Part shown: in pieces, positions 18,430-25,934 of the stretch
How the letters are laid out: every line of letters starts with the position of its first letter
Numbering within the stretch: position 1 is the stretch's first letter
Assembly: GCA_035606665.1 (NCBI GenBank)
Contig: DATNEY010000001.1
Coordinates: 57,724-121,723 of the forward strand
DNA from: DASUGC01 sp035606665
GTDB taxonomy: Bacteria; Acidobacteriota; Vicinamibacteria; Vicinamibacterales; SCN-69-37
DNA length: 64,000 nt
Direction: 5' to 3'
Program-made: the position numbers and the translations under genes
The notes under the pieces: model-generated
Database searches by the model: none
The model's input: the letters and a program-made list of their open reading frames with translations, nothing else
What the model was told of the DNA's origin: nothing

Positions 18430-19914
18430 TCAGTACACGCGTTCCACTGTTACTTGCGCCCTATCAACCGTCACAAGAAACCCGCCGTATCTTGAGCTCT
18501 GTTTCACCTGCTGAACCGTGTTCCCGGCCTGACCGCTGGCCAGCTGAGGAACCGGTATTTCGATTTCATCATGAACGGTCGGGCAAGTATCTCTGCGAGT
18601 AGCACGGTAGATTCTGATCCGAACTTTTTGAATTACGGCCCCTGGGCCGGTTGGTATCGCAACTTGGACCTTGTTCCTGGAATACATCATTGTCGTTCCC
18701 AGTGGAGTGTCCGAGTACGTCTTTTCTTCTGTTGTGTCGAACTCATACTGACCAGTCAGTACCAACGTGCCGTTACCTCCTCCGGGACAATTCTTCACAT
18801 CACCCAAGGGCGTACTTATGCCGATCTTGTTGGCTCCCCTCACATAACCAGACGCTGTCGCTGTATCTCCGCTCACGTGGGCATTGCAGGTCGGATTGTT
18901 CTCGAACTTGCCGACCGCGTTGAAGGCACAACTCGGCGATCCGACAATCCGTTGCCCCGACTCGACTCGATACGTCACGCTGGGATGATTGTCTGACTCG
19001 CAGCCCCACGAGGTCGCGTGAGAGGCAGTAAAGGGCTGGCTCTTCTTCACACTTGTTACAGCCCGACCGTCGATTGCCACGGTTACCTGAAAGGCAAGTC
19101 CTCCAGGTAGAACATTGGCTGAATGTGCCACCTGAGTTTCTTGCCTCCAAGTGATCGGCCAATAGCCTCTCGTGGATCGGTAGAAGACTGTCGCAATGAG
19201 CTGGAACGTCTGCCGTGGGGCACACGGCGTATTTGCAAAGTAAAGGCTACGTTTCACGTCGTCGGGAAGCTGAATCTGGAGGCGATCGAAAAATGCCGTG
19301 ATGTAGTCAGGAGGAATCATCTTCTCGTCTCCGGGGCCTGGGCCCTTTATCCTGACGAGAGGCTTCTTCTTGAGATCGGGATCCATGAGCCAAAATCCCA
19401 GGAGCTCCAAGTCTGACGGATTCTGGTCGGTTTCCATCAGGACGTCCCGAGTCAAGACTCCCTCGAAGACCGGCCGCTTGTATGTAAACGGCATAGCTGA
19501 CAGCAACTGATTCGCTGCGCTATGGGTCTGTCTGATCAGACCTGTAACGTCTTTCACAGCGTCCGTCTTCGAAGCCTCGAGCCGATCGGCCAAATCGTTG
19601 AGCTTCGCAAAAGCATCCTTTTCGAGATCGCCAAATTGGTCAATGGTCTGTCGAAGCGAATCCGCGTAGGCCTTTCTCGCTTCCGCGATCGACTCTCGAA
19701 TCAATCCTGCTAGCAAGGCTTGCTGCTCAGCAGCGGCATTGTTCCCTTGCTCAATCAGCGACCGTGCATTCTCCTTGAGTTTCTCTGCCAATGATTCCAG
19801 TCGGGTGAACACGGCGCCGACAGCTAGGGCAGCGGCGGCTTGCCCCTTGACCCGCCCGCCAGTCGAGCCAAACGCCAGGATAGCTACGAGGAGAAATACG
19901 CCAAGGCGACGCAT
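18430..19914 (-). CDS. Secreted protein of unknown function with coiled-coil N-terminal region
   Basis: I do not recognise this family. ATG 19914 is preceded by aaggaa and begins a signal peptide (MRRLGVFLLVAILAFGSTGG), giving 494 residues; the open frame continues upstream to 20235 without good starts. Residues about 35-140 are helical and rich in Ala, Glu, Lys and Gln (for example LESLAEKLKENARSLIEQGNNAAAEQQ), probably a coiled coil. The rest is beta-rich, with several cysteines (TPCAPRQ, WGCESD, SPSCAF, NPTCNAH, KNCPGGG, DTCPTV). The ending, GGFLVTVDRAQVTVERVY, is a run of strands. Base composition is visibly less GC-rich than in the neighbouring genes, suggesting transfer. The gene lies between two tRNA-Ser-like repeats together with the divergent ankyrin gene. 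Confidence 0.6.
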   Translation of the reverse strand: MRRLGVFLLVAILAFGSTGGRVKGQAAAALAVGAVFTRLESLAEKLKENARSLIEQGNNAAAEQQALLAGLIRESIAEARKAYADSLRQTIDQFGDLEKDAFAKLNDLADRLEASKTDAVKDVTGLIRQTHSAANQLLSAMPFTYKRPVFEGVLTRDVLMETDQNPSDLELLGFWLMDPDLKKKPLVRIKGPGPGDEKMIPPDYITAFFDRLQIQLPDDVKRSLYFANTPCAPRQTFQLIATVFYRSTRGYWPITWRQETQVAHSANVLPGGLAFQVTVAIDGRAVTSVKKSQPFTASHATSWGCESDNHPSVTYRVESGQRIVGSPSCAFNAVGKFENNPTCNAHVSGDTATASGYVRGANKIGISTPLGDVKNCPGGGNGTLVLTGQYEFDTTEEKTYSDTPLGTTMMYSRNKVQVAIPTGPGAVIQKVRIRIYRATRRDTCPTVHDEIEIPVPQLASGQAGNTVQQVKQSSRYGGFLVTVDRAQVTVERVY

Positions 19915-20202
19915 TTGGGCGTTCCTTCCGCTCTGTATCCGGAGGCTGGAACGCCTCCAGTGCTGTTCGAGGATGGCGAGGATTCTAATCCAAGTGTTAG
20001 GCCAAACACGAGCCAGAATCCCTAGGTTGGGCCTCCGAGAGCGAAACCTTGACATGGCCTGGCGGTAGAAGCAACCGCGACCCTCGTCATGCGCGCCCGA
20101 CCTTGAGGAGCGCACTCGGCGCTGGCGTCTTCTGTCGAAAACTGAATCGAACGACAAATCGACTGACCGTGGAAGCATGGACTCCGTGAAGGAGCGGCGG
20201 CT

Positions 20203-20208
20203 TATATC
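20203..20208 (+). promoter_or_regulatory. -10-like hexamer next to the ankyrin gene start
   Basis: The hexamer tatatc lies five bases before GTG 20214, with no Shine-Dalgarno sequence in between. If it is the -10 element, transcription would begin at or next to the start codon and the mRNA would be leaderless. Confidence 0.35.
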
Positions 20209-20213
20209 ATTTC

Positions 20214-21518
20214 GTGAACGTGATTGATCCGTCACAACGGCTCACGCCGTCGACCGCACCCGAGGATCATCCGATCCATGGCGCCGCCGAAGCCGGGGAT
20301 CTGGCGCGCGTCCGCGCCTTCCTCGATCAGGAGCCGTCGCTCGTCCACGACGTCAACCGCGCCGGCGGCCATCCGCTGCATCGCGCGGTAATCGGCGGAT
20401 CGGCCAGGGTCGTGATGCTGCTGCTCGATCGTGGCGCCGACATTCACGCTGTTCACGGGGCCGGTGTGGGGTCATTGGCGGGCTACGCGCCGCAGGATAA
20501 GCAGCCGATTGACTTGGCGATCTGGGGCGGTCCGTGCCAGGTGCCGGTGTCGAGGTGGCGTTCCTTCGTCAGCGTCCTGAAGCGGCGCCTATGGAATCGG
20601 TGGTCGGACCGCCAATTGCGGCCCTGCAACGTGCCACTGGCTCGGCTGCTCATCTCACGCGGTGCGACCTACGATCTGGCGGTCGCCTCCGCGCTAAACG
20701 ATTTGTCGGCGGTGCGATCGATGCTCGACACCGACCCCTCACGCATCTCCGAGCAGCGTACCGATGATCGTCGCCCGCTCTATGCCGCCGCCGACTTCGG
20801 CCGCCTCGACATCGTCCACTTGCTGCTGGAGCGTGGTGCGGATCCGACGTGGCCCGACGCCGATTCGTCCGAGCGCGGCGCGGCCCTGCATGCCGCAGCC
20901 CGGCGTGGCGACCGGGGGATGGTCGAACTGCTGCTGGAACACAATGCCGATCCCAACGGTTTCGTCAACGCCAGCGGCAATGCCGTGTGTGCCGCGAAGA
21001 CGCCAGAGATCCGCAAGCTGCTCGAGGCGCATGGCGGTTTTCTTGATCCGTACGATTTGGTGTGGAAGGGCGAAGACGACGAGGTCATGCGGATCGTGAC
21101 CGAACGGCCCGAGACGGCACTGGCCGGCTGCGGCGGCGTGTTCACGGCCGTCGTGACCTGCGGTCGGCGCGAGCTGATGCACCGATTACTCGATGCCGGT
21201 TTCAAGGTCCATCCGGAGGCGGGCGGGTGCCACTCATATGTGCTCGAGCGGCCCGATATGCTGCGCGAGTTGCTGACGCGCGGTGGCCTCGATCCGAATT
21301 ACCCGACGATTGATGGAGTGACGCTGCTCCACGAGCTGTGCCACAAGGACATTCGCGGGCGGACGATGGACCATCGGACGGAGTGTGCGGCGATTCTGTT
21401 GGAATTCGGCGCGGATCCGTCACCGAAGGATAAGTACGGCGAGACCCCCCTAATGTGGGCGACAAAGCACGCACTCATCGATATCGCTGGATTCCTGAAA
21501 GCCCGCGGCGCAACGTGA
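20214..21518 (+). CDS. Ankyrin repeat protein
   Basis: A 434-residue soluble protein with no signal peptide. Ankyrin units are clear: HPIHGAAEAGDLARVRAFLDQEP near residue 20, GHPLHRAVIGGSARVVMLLLDRGADI near 50, RPLYAAADFGRLDIVHLLLERGADP near 190, AALHAAARRGDRGMVELLLEHNADP near 225, and a final pair around DGVTLLHELCHKDIRG and ETPLMWATKHALIDIAGFLKARGA. About eight units in total are visible, some degenerate. Ankyrin repeats bind protein partners; no catalytic domain is attached, so the role is probably scaffolding or inhibition, with unknown partner. GTG 20214 is taken as the start because it follows a -10-like hexamer closely; GTG 20220 is equally possible. The gene is divergent from the unknown secreted protein. 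Confidence 0.85.
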   Translation: MNVIDPSQRLTPSTAPEDHPIHGAAEAGDLARVRAFLDQEPSLVHDVNRAGGHPLHRAVIGGSARVVMLLLDRGADIHAVHGAGVGSLAGYAPQDKQPIDLAIWGGPCQVPVSRWRSFVSVLKRRLWNRWSDRQLRPCNVPLARLLISRGATYDLAVASALNDLSAVRSMLDTDPSRISEQRTDDRRPLYAAADFGRLDIVHLLLERGADPTWPDADSSERGAALHAAARRGDRGMVELLLEHNADPNGFVNASGNAVCAAKTPEIRKLLEAHGGFLDPYDLVWKGEDDEVMRIVTERPETALAGCGGVFTAVVTCGRRELMHRLLDAGFKVHPEAGGCHSYVLERPDMLRELLTRGGLDPNYPTIDGVTLLHELCHKDIRGRTMDHRTECAAILLEFGADPSPKDKYGETPLMWATKHALIDIAGFLKARGAT

Positions 21519-21547
21519 AACCTGTCCGCGCCCTTGGCGGAGAACCA

Positions 21548-21575
21548 CATGCGAATACTGGCGGAGAGAGTGGGA
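21548..21575 (-). repeat. tRNA-Ser 3'-end-like sequence, copy B
   Basis: The plus strand holds actggcggagagagtggga followed by gtcttcgaac. Nineteen bases are identical to the plus strand at the tRNA-Ser gene (28831-28849), and ttcgaac resumes after a 3-base insertion, so the match extends through the T-loop. Copy A at 18226-18250 shares the same gtctt insertion, so A and B derive from one another rather than independently from the tRNA. Confidence 0.6.
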
Positions 21576-21607
21576 GTCTTCGAACGCGATTTCGCGATTC
21601 CCAATGT

Positions 21608-22090
21608 TTACAGCAGTTTCCAGCTTATCTCTCGCAACGGCAGCGATTTAGCGTCTTCCAATCTTCGCCGCCGTTTTCGTCCGTTTGCCGGCTTTTGCCG
21701 ATTTTTCCATTTCAATGGCTCTCGAAATGGCACTCGACGCGGTGGACTCGGAAGTGAATCCACGGAGTGAGGACCTGGCCGCGCCCTGAACCTGTATGTC
21801 CCCTGGGCAATTTTTCTGTTTCTGAACGTCAGCCACTCGAACGAACCCTTGACGTCAGTGAACACGCCGACGGACCAGCCATTCCCCTGCTCGAGTACGA
21901 AGTCGGCCTCCTCCAACGGCTGGCGCCTGGAGGAGTAGACCGTGCCCCTGACCTCAGCGACCCTAATCGGCGTAGTCAGTTCGACGTCTGCCAGAGCTCC
22001 GGGGAGAAGAGCTGCGCCTGGTCCTTGCCGCGAATCCAACGTGGCGCCTGGCGTGACCGTCAAGGCGATCACAATGGCGCCAACGATCAA
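21608..22090 (-). pseudogene. Carboxypeptidase-regulatory-like secreted protein, 3'-truncated
   Basis: The minus-strand frame from TTG 22090 begins with a signal-peptide-like LIVGAIVIALTVTPGATLDSRQ. It continues with a recognisable carboxypeptidase-regulatory-like unit: VAEVRGTVYSSRRQPLEEADF, then a strand with FTDVKGSFEWLTF, then GTYRFRARPGP. Right after YRFRAR the sequence loses this character and becomes a basic low-quality tail (KWKNRQKPANGRKRRRR) that coincides with the DNA next to tRNA-Ser-like copy B. In intact relatives a further strand (for example 'GFxSxxGT') would be expected. The simplest reading is that the gene was cut by a rearrangement or insertion whose edge is near 21770. 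An ATG start is not available in this frame near the signal. Confidence 0.4.
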
Positions 22091-22158
22091 GGCACGGTCA
22101 TTCGCGGGTTTATCGGCCGCCGGTCGCGACAATCCGGGCGAGGCGATAACATCGCCTG

Positions 22159-22662
22159 ATGCGCCGCACCAACTGGTTTGACCGAACATTTCCGCCGATT
22201 GAAGACAACGGCTTGTTGCCTGGCATTCTCGAACGGCTCGAGGGAACTCCTGCACGCCTCCGTTCGATGACTGCCCAGGCCGTCTCAGCGCCGGTGAGCT
22301 CAGGATGGAGTGCGGCGAAAGAGCTTGGCCATCTCGCGGATCTAGAACCAGTCTGGCGTACGCGCGCGGGAGACATTCTTGCCGGTCGAGCGGAATTGAC
22401 CGTAGCGGATCTCACCAACCGCAAAACACAGGACGCCGACCATGACAACTGGCCGCTGCCGGAACTTGTGGATCGCGTCGAACTGCAGAGACGAGCGTTC
22501 GTTGCGACGCTGCGATCCGCGAGCGACGCGGATCTGGAACGTGCCGCCCGACACCCACGGCTGGGAACACCCATGCGCTTGATCGACCTGGCATATTTCG
22601 TCGCCGAACACGATGACCATCACATGGCTCGCCTTCGGACCCTGTTGGCGCGAGACCCATGA
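22159..22662 (+). CDS. DinB-like four-helix metal-binding protein
   Basis: A 167-residue cytosolic protein of the DinB/YfiT-like superfamily. The metal-site pattern is visible: a histidine in the second helix (KELGHLADLEPVW, near residue 58) and the pair in the last helix HDDHHMARL (near residues 153-157). Together they would form the three-His divalent metal site of this fold. Members include thiol-dependent transferases (mycothiol, bacillithiol) and many uncharacterised enzymes; the substrate cannot be told. The 3' end overlaps the convergent metallo-beta-lactamase-fold gene by 43 bases. A gataac hexamer lies eight bases before ATG 22159 with no ribosome-binding site, consistent with a leaderless mRNA. 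Confidence 0.85.
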   Translation: MRRTNWFDRTFPPIEDNGLLPGILERLEGTPARLRSMTAQAVSAPVSSGWSAAKELGHLADLEPVWRTRAGDILAGRAELTVADLTNRKTQDADHDNWPLPELVDRVELQRRAFVATLRSASDADLERAARHPRLGTPMRLIDLAYFVAEHDDHHMARLRTLLARDP

Positions 22663-24176
22663 ACGAGTGACGCGACCTTCGGATTCACACCCTTCTTCTT
22701 TTCAGCGACACCCTGTCGCAACTCATCACGCGTCGATGGCGGACCATGGACCGCGAGCACGCGCACGACGTCGAGCTTCGACATGTCCAGCCAGTTCGAA
22801 AAATGGACCGTAATGTCGTTGATAATCGGCTGATCGTCGTAACGGTCCAGCAGATCGCCCTGAAAGACGAGCTTCTCATTCGGCAGATAGGCGATCAGCA
22901 TCTCCTCCGCGTGCGGGCTCGGCCCGATGTCGACGAGTTCGACAGTCGTCGTGCCATCGGTCAGGACGCGCTTGCGGCCTTCGACCGATTCCCACTTCAG
23001 CGGCTGAGGCTTTAACGTCAGCGCATCGGGAGTGATCGTAAACGAGCTCTTCATCACTTGTTCGAAGAACGTCTTCTGACCCGGCGGCCCGATCACCGTC
23101 ACGCCCTCAGCGACGTACGTCCTGATGCCACCTCCATGATCGTCATGATGATGCGTCAGTGCGAGATACCGAATCGGTTTGCCCGGGAAGAGCTTCTTGA
23201 TCTCGGCGATAATCCGCCGGGACGTCGCATCGTTATTCGGTGCTTCCATCACGAACACGTAGTCTTTGAAGCCGACAACGAGCGAGTTGTAATCGGGGGT
23301 GACGTTTACCGTGTAGACGTTGTCCGCGTACTTCGTGCTCGATGGCGCATTTGCTGGTGCCGGTGTCGCGGGTCTTATTCCTTCGGGCAGTTTCTTGAAA
23401 TCGTCATCCGTGAGGGACGCATTGCACACGACGTCGAGATACTTCACGTCAAGCGTCACGTCACCGCCGCGCTTGTCGATGCGTCCAGTCGGGACGCGCT
23501 GTCCGTTCTGCTCGCGATACGCGGGGAATATGACCTCGTTGACCACGTCGCCTGCATACGGGTCCGTCCCGAGGGCCTCGTATTTGGACAGGAGATGGCT
23601 CGCCTGATCGATGTAGAGCGAGATCTCGAGCCCATCTTCGTTCGGGTAACTCACGACATCGTGAGCCCGGCCATCGAATGTGGTTTTGCCAACAAATCTC
23701 AGATGTGGCGGGCGGTCGGCGGCATTGAGAATGATGAACTGCGGGAACATTCTCAATCGTCCGCGGAAGTTCGCCGGTGGAATATTCTGGATCGGACTCA
23801 TCGAGGCACGTAGCACGTTCCAGGAAATTCCTTCGGTCTTGTTCATCGCGAAACCATTCACCACGTGGTAACCGCCAGGAAACCAGAAGTCTTGTGATTG
23901 CCGGTAACGCGTGTTCTTCGCGTCAATCATGTACGACGCTTTGAAGGGTGTGCGGTCTGACGTGAATGGCTTACGGCTTTGATTGCGATGAACGGTGTCG
24001 CCCTCGGCGCGAAAGGTCACGTTCTCGATAGCACGGAGCCTGTCAATTCCGCCGTAAGCAGCGATGGATCGGTCGAGGACCTCGCGCGCTTTGGCATACG
24101 ATTCGTAAGTGGCGTTCTGTACAAGCGGGGGCGGAGAAAAGAACACCACAAGAGCAAAGCAAAGGATCGACTTCAT
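22620..24176 (-). CDS. Secreted metallo-beta-lactamase-fold hydrolase with long beta-rich N-terminal region
   Basis: The 518-residue protein starts with a signal peptide (MKSILCFALVVFFSPPPLVQ). Residues about 30-280 form a beta-rich region (AYGGIDRLRAIENVTFRAEGD) similar in appearance to outer-membrane lipoprotein-sorting-like folds. The metallo-beta-lactamase domain begins near residue 290: the zinc motif HHHDDH sits at about 342 (ALTHHHDDHGGG), a further His in SPHAEEMLIAYLP at about 420, Asp in FQGDLLDRYDD at about 437, and a last His in VLAVHGPPS. All canonical ligands are therefore present and two metals are expected. It probably hydrolyses an ester, lactone or thioester in the periplasm; the substrate is unknown. 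The gene lies 82 bases downstream of the PQQ-type propeller gene on the same strand. A longer start at 24248 would bury the signal peptide. Confidence 0.8.
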   Translation of the reverse strand: MKSILCFALVVFFSPPPLVQNATYESYAKAREVLDRSIAAYGGIDRLRAIENVTFRAEGDTVHRNQSRKPFTSDRTPFKASYMIDAKNTRYRQSQDFWFPGGYHVVNGFAMNKTEGISWNVLRASMSPIQNIPPANFRGRLRMFPQFIILNAADRPPHLRFVGKTTFDGRAHDVVSYPNEDGLEISLYIDQASHLLSKYEALGTDPYAGDVVNEVIFPAYREQNGQRVPTGRIDKRGGDVTLDVKYLDVVCNASLTDDDFKKLPEGIRPATPAPANAPSSTKYADNVYTVNVTPDYNSLVVGFKDYVFVMEAPNNDATSRRIIAEIKKLFPGKPIRYLALTHHHDDHGGGIRTYVAEGVTVIGPPGQKTFFEQVMKSSFTITPDALTLKPQPLKWESVEGRKRVLTDGTTTVELVDIGPSPHAEEMLIAYLPNEKLVFQGDLLDRYDDQPIINDITVHFSNWLDMSKLDVVRVLAVHGPPSTRDELRQGVAEKKKGVNPKVASLVHGSRANRVRRRAM

Positions 24177-24258
24177 AACTACCGACCTCATTCTTTCTTC
24201 GAACTGCGCAACTCTACCTTTCGATGAGGTGATCGTGCCGGGGAGCAACGTGCCGAGT

Positions 24259-25512
24259 CTAGAACCCCCAGCAAATGACCTTGTCGACGTCCTTCACGAC
24301 GATGGAGCGGCCCACGATTGCCGGATGAGCCCACATCGCGGATGATGCCACCTGATACCGCCGCACCTCGTCGAATTTCTCCTGATTCACGCGCGCAACG
24401 ACGAAATCGCCCCCGGTCGTGCCGGCCAGCAGCCACTGGCGGCTCCCGAGAAGCGACGCATTGTCACCCTCCCTTCCCTGAGTGGTCCACATGGTTTTTC
24501 CAGTCGCGGCGTCGACCGCAATGAACTGGCCGCGATTTCTTTGGGTCAGGCCGTAGACGGTACCGCCGACGAGAATCGGCGAGCTCATGAACATCGGCGC
24601 CTGCGGATTGGCCCACACGCTCTCCGTCGTCCATTTCGCACCTGTGAGCTTCGGTCGAATCGCCACCAGCGGCTGGTCGATGCCGGTGTGGATGAGCAGA
24701 TCGCTGAAGACCACCGGCGTGATGGAGTTCTGGTCGAAGCTGGTCGTGAACGGCAACTGCCAGAGCAGCGTGCCGTCCTTGGCGTTGACACTGACCAGCA
24801 GCTTCTGCGTTTGCGCGACGACCTGACGGACGCCGCTAAACGTCGCAATGATGGGCGATCCGTAGCCCGGCCCGTCGCCCTTCCACTGCCAGCGGGGCCT
24901 TCCAGTCACCGCATCGAATGCCGTGAGTGCGCCGCTGTCTTTTCCGCCGACGTGGACGATGACGCTGGTGCCGTCAATGAGCGGCGATGTGGCAGATCCG
25001 TACTCGGGAAGCACGCTCGGTGCGGGTACACGCCACGCCAGCTTGCCGGTGGCTAGATCGAACGCCGACAGGGTGCCCCCGATACCAAGGGTGAAGACGC
25101 GTCCGTTTGCGATGGCCGGTGTAGATTTCGGGCCGGGACCGTGGGACTGCGCCGCCGGGTTCACGCGGTAGGGCGCTGGATAAGCTGCGCGCCATAGCTC
25201 CTTGCCGGACGCCAGATCGAGCGCGCGCACGATCTCCTGGTCCGCCTGACGACTCAGCACGATGACTCGGTTCCCCGCGATGACCGGCGAGGAATGCCCC
25301 GCGCCGACGGCGAATTCCCAGCGCTTGGTCAACGAATCCGGCCATTGCGCGGGCAAGGCCGCACCGATCACACCGTCGCGACCAGGCCCGCGCCACTGCG
25401 GCCAGCTGCCGGTCGCGGCGGCCCCGCCCTCCCGCTGTCCGGACGCGACGCCCGCACCGCCTATCAGCAACGCCATCACCGTGAGCGTGGTCGCACTCGC
25501 TTGTCTGGTCAT
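24259..25512 (-). CDS. PQQ-type beta-propeller repeat protein, secreted
   Basis: A 417-residue protein with a signal peptide (MTRQASATTLTVMALLIGGAGVASG). It contains successive propeller blades of the PQQ/quinoprotein type: PQWRGPGRDG at the N-terminus, then several 'xxAFDLATGKLxWRV', 'LTAFDAVTGRPRWQW', 'VSVNAKDGTLLWQL' and 'FIAVDAATGKTMWTT' units. Proteins like this include BamB-like folding factors and quinoprotein-dehydrogenase-like proteins. It lacks the calcium/PQQ-binding and catalytic Asp motifs of true alcohol dehydrogenases that I could recognise, so a structural or binding role is more likely. ATG 25512 is chosen over upstream starts because it places the signal peptide at the N-terminus. 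The gene is divergent from the PadR gene, 67 bases away, and upstream of the metallo-beta-lactamase-fold gene. Confidence 0.8.
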   Translation of the reverse strand: MTRQASATTLTVMALLIGGAGVASGQREGGAAATGSWPQWRGPGRDGVIGAALPAQWPDSLTKRWEFAVGAGHSSPVIAGNRVIVLSRQADQEIVRALDLASGKELWRAAYPAPYRVNPAAQSHGPGPKSTPAIANGRVFTLGIGGTLSAFDLATGKLAWRVPAPSVLPEYGSATSPLIDGTSVIVHVGGKDSGALTAFDAVTGRPRWQWKGDGPGYGSPIIATFSGVRQVVAQTQKLLVSVNAKDGTLLWQLPFTTSFDQNSITPVVFSDLLIHTGIDQPLVAIRPKLTGAKWTTESVWANPQAPMFMSSPILVGGTVYGLTQRNRGQFIAVDAATGKTMWTTQGREGDNASLLGSRQWLLAGTTGGDFVVARVNQEKFDEVRRYQVASSAMWAHPAIVGRSIVVKDVDKVICWGF

Positions 25513-25519
25513 GGTGGAC

Positions 25520-25557
25520 TTAGACGGACCCAACCGGCCATCCGGTAGCTCGTCTAA
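25520..25557. promoter_or_regulatory. Nested dyad in the padR / propeller divergent promoter region
   Basis: A perfect 7-bp inverted repeat, ttagacg (25520-25526) and cgtctaa (25551-25557), encloses a second one, accgg / ccggt (25533-25546), with nearly the same centre. It lies between the divergent starts at 25512 and 25580 and is a candidate operator for the PadR regulator. This is inference from symmetry and position only. Confidence 0.35.
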
Positions 25558-25579
25558 CCCCGGTGAGACTATACCCATC

Positions 25580-25933
25580 ATGGATAGAGATCGCGCGAAT
25601 GAGCGCCCGCTGCCGCCGGCCGTGTTCCACATCCTGATGGCGCTTGCCGAGGACGACACGCACGGCTACGCCATCATTCAGGCCATTGCCGGACGGACGG
25701 ATGGCCGCGTCCGCATTGGTGCCGCCACGCTGTATCGCTCGCTGCAGCGCATGCTCGAGGATGGTCTGGTGATGGAGCTCGACGACCGGCCCGCGCCCGA
25801 ACAGGACGATGAACGGCGGCGCTACTACCGGATTACGCCGCTCGGGCGCAAAGTCGCCCGGGCCGAGGCGCAGCGGCTGGCCGATCTCGTGAGGCTGGCG
25901 CGGACGAGCGGCCTGGCGCCGCGGAGGACCTGA
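25580..25933 (+). CDS. PadR-family transcriptional regulator
   Basis: A 117-residue winged-helix regulator. The PadR core is clear: FHILMALAEDDTHGYAIIQAI, then RIGAATLYRSLQRMLEDGLV as the recognition helix and wing entry, then RRRYYRITPLGRKVARAEAQRL. PadR proteins are usually repressors released by small ligands. The stop codon is one base before the start of the ADOP permease gene, and PadR-ADOP pairs are a recurring acidobacterial arrangement, so it most likely controls that permease and itself. ATG 25580 is the first start that keeps the core N-terminus. A tatacc hexamer at 25570-25575, four bases upstream, and the lack of a ribosome-binding site suggest a leaderless mRNA. The nested dyad at 25520-25557 is a candidate binding site. 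Confidence 0.88.
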   Translation: MDRDRANERPLPPAVFHILMALAEDDTHGYAIIQAIAGRTDGRVRIGAATLYRSLQRMLEDGLVMELDDRPAPEQDDERRRYYRITPLGRKVARAEAQRLADLVRLARTSGLAPRRT

Positions 25934-25934
25934 G

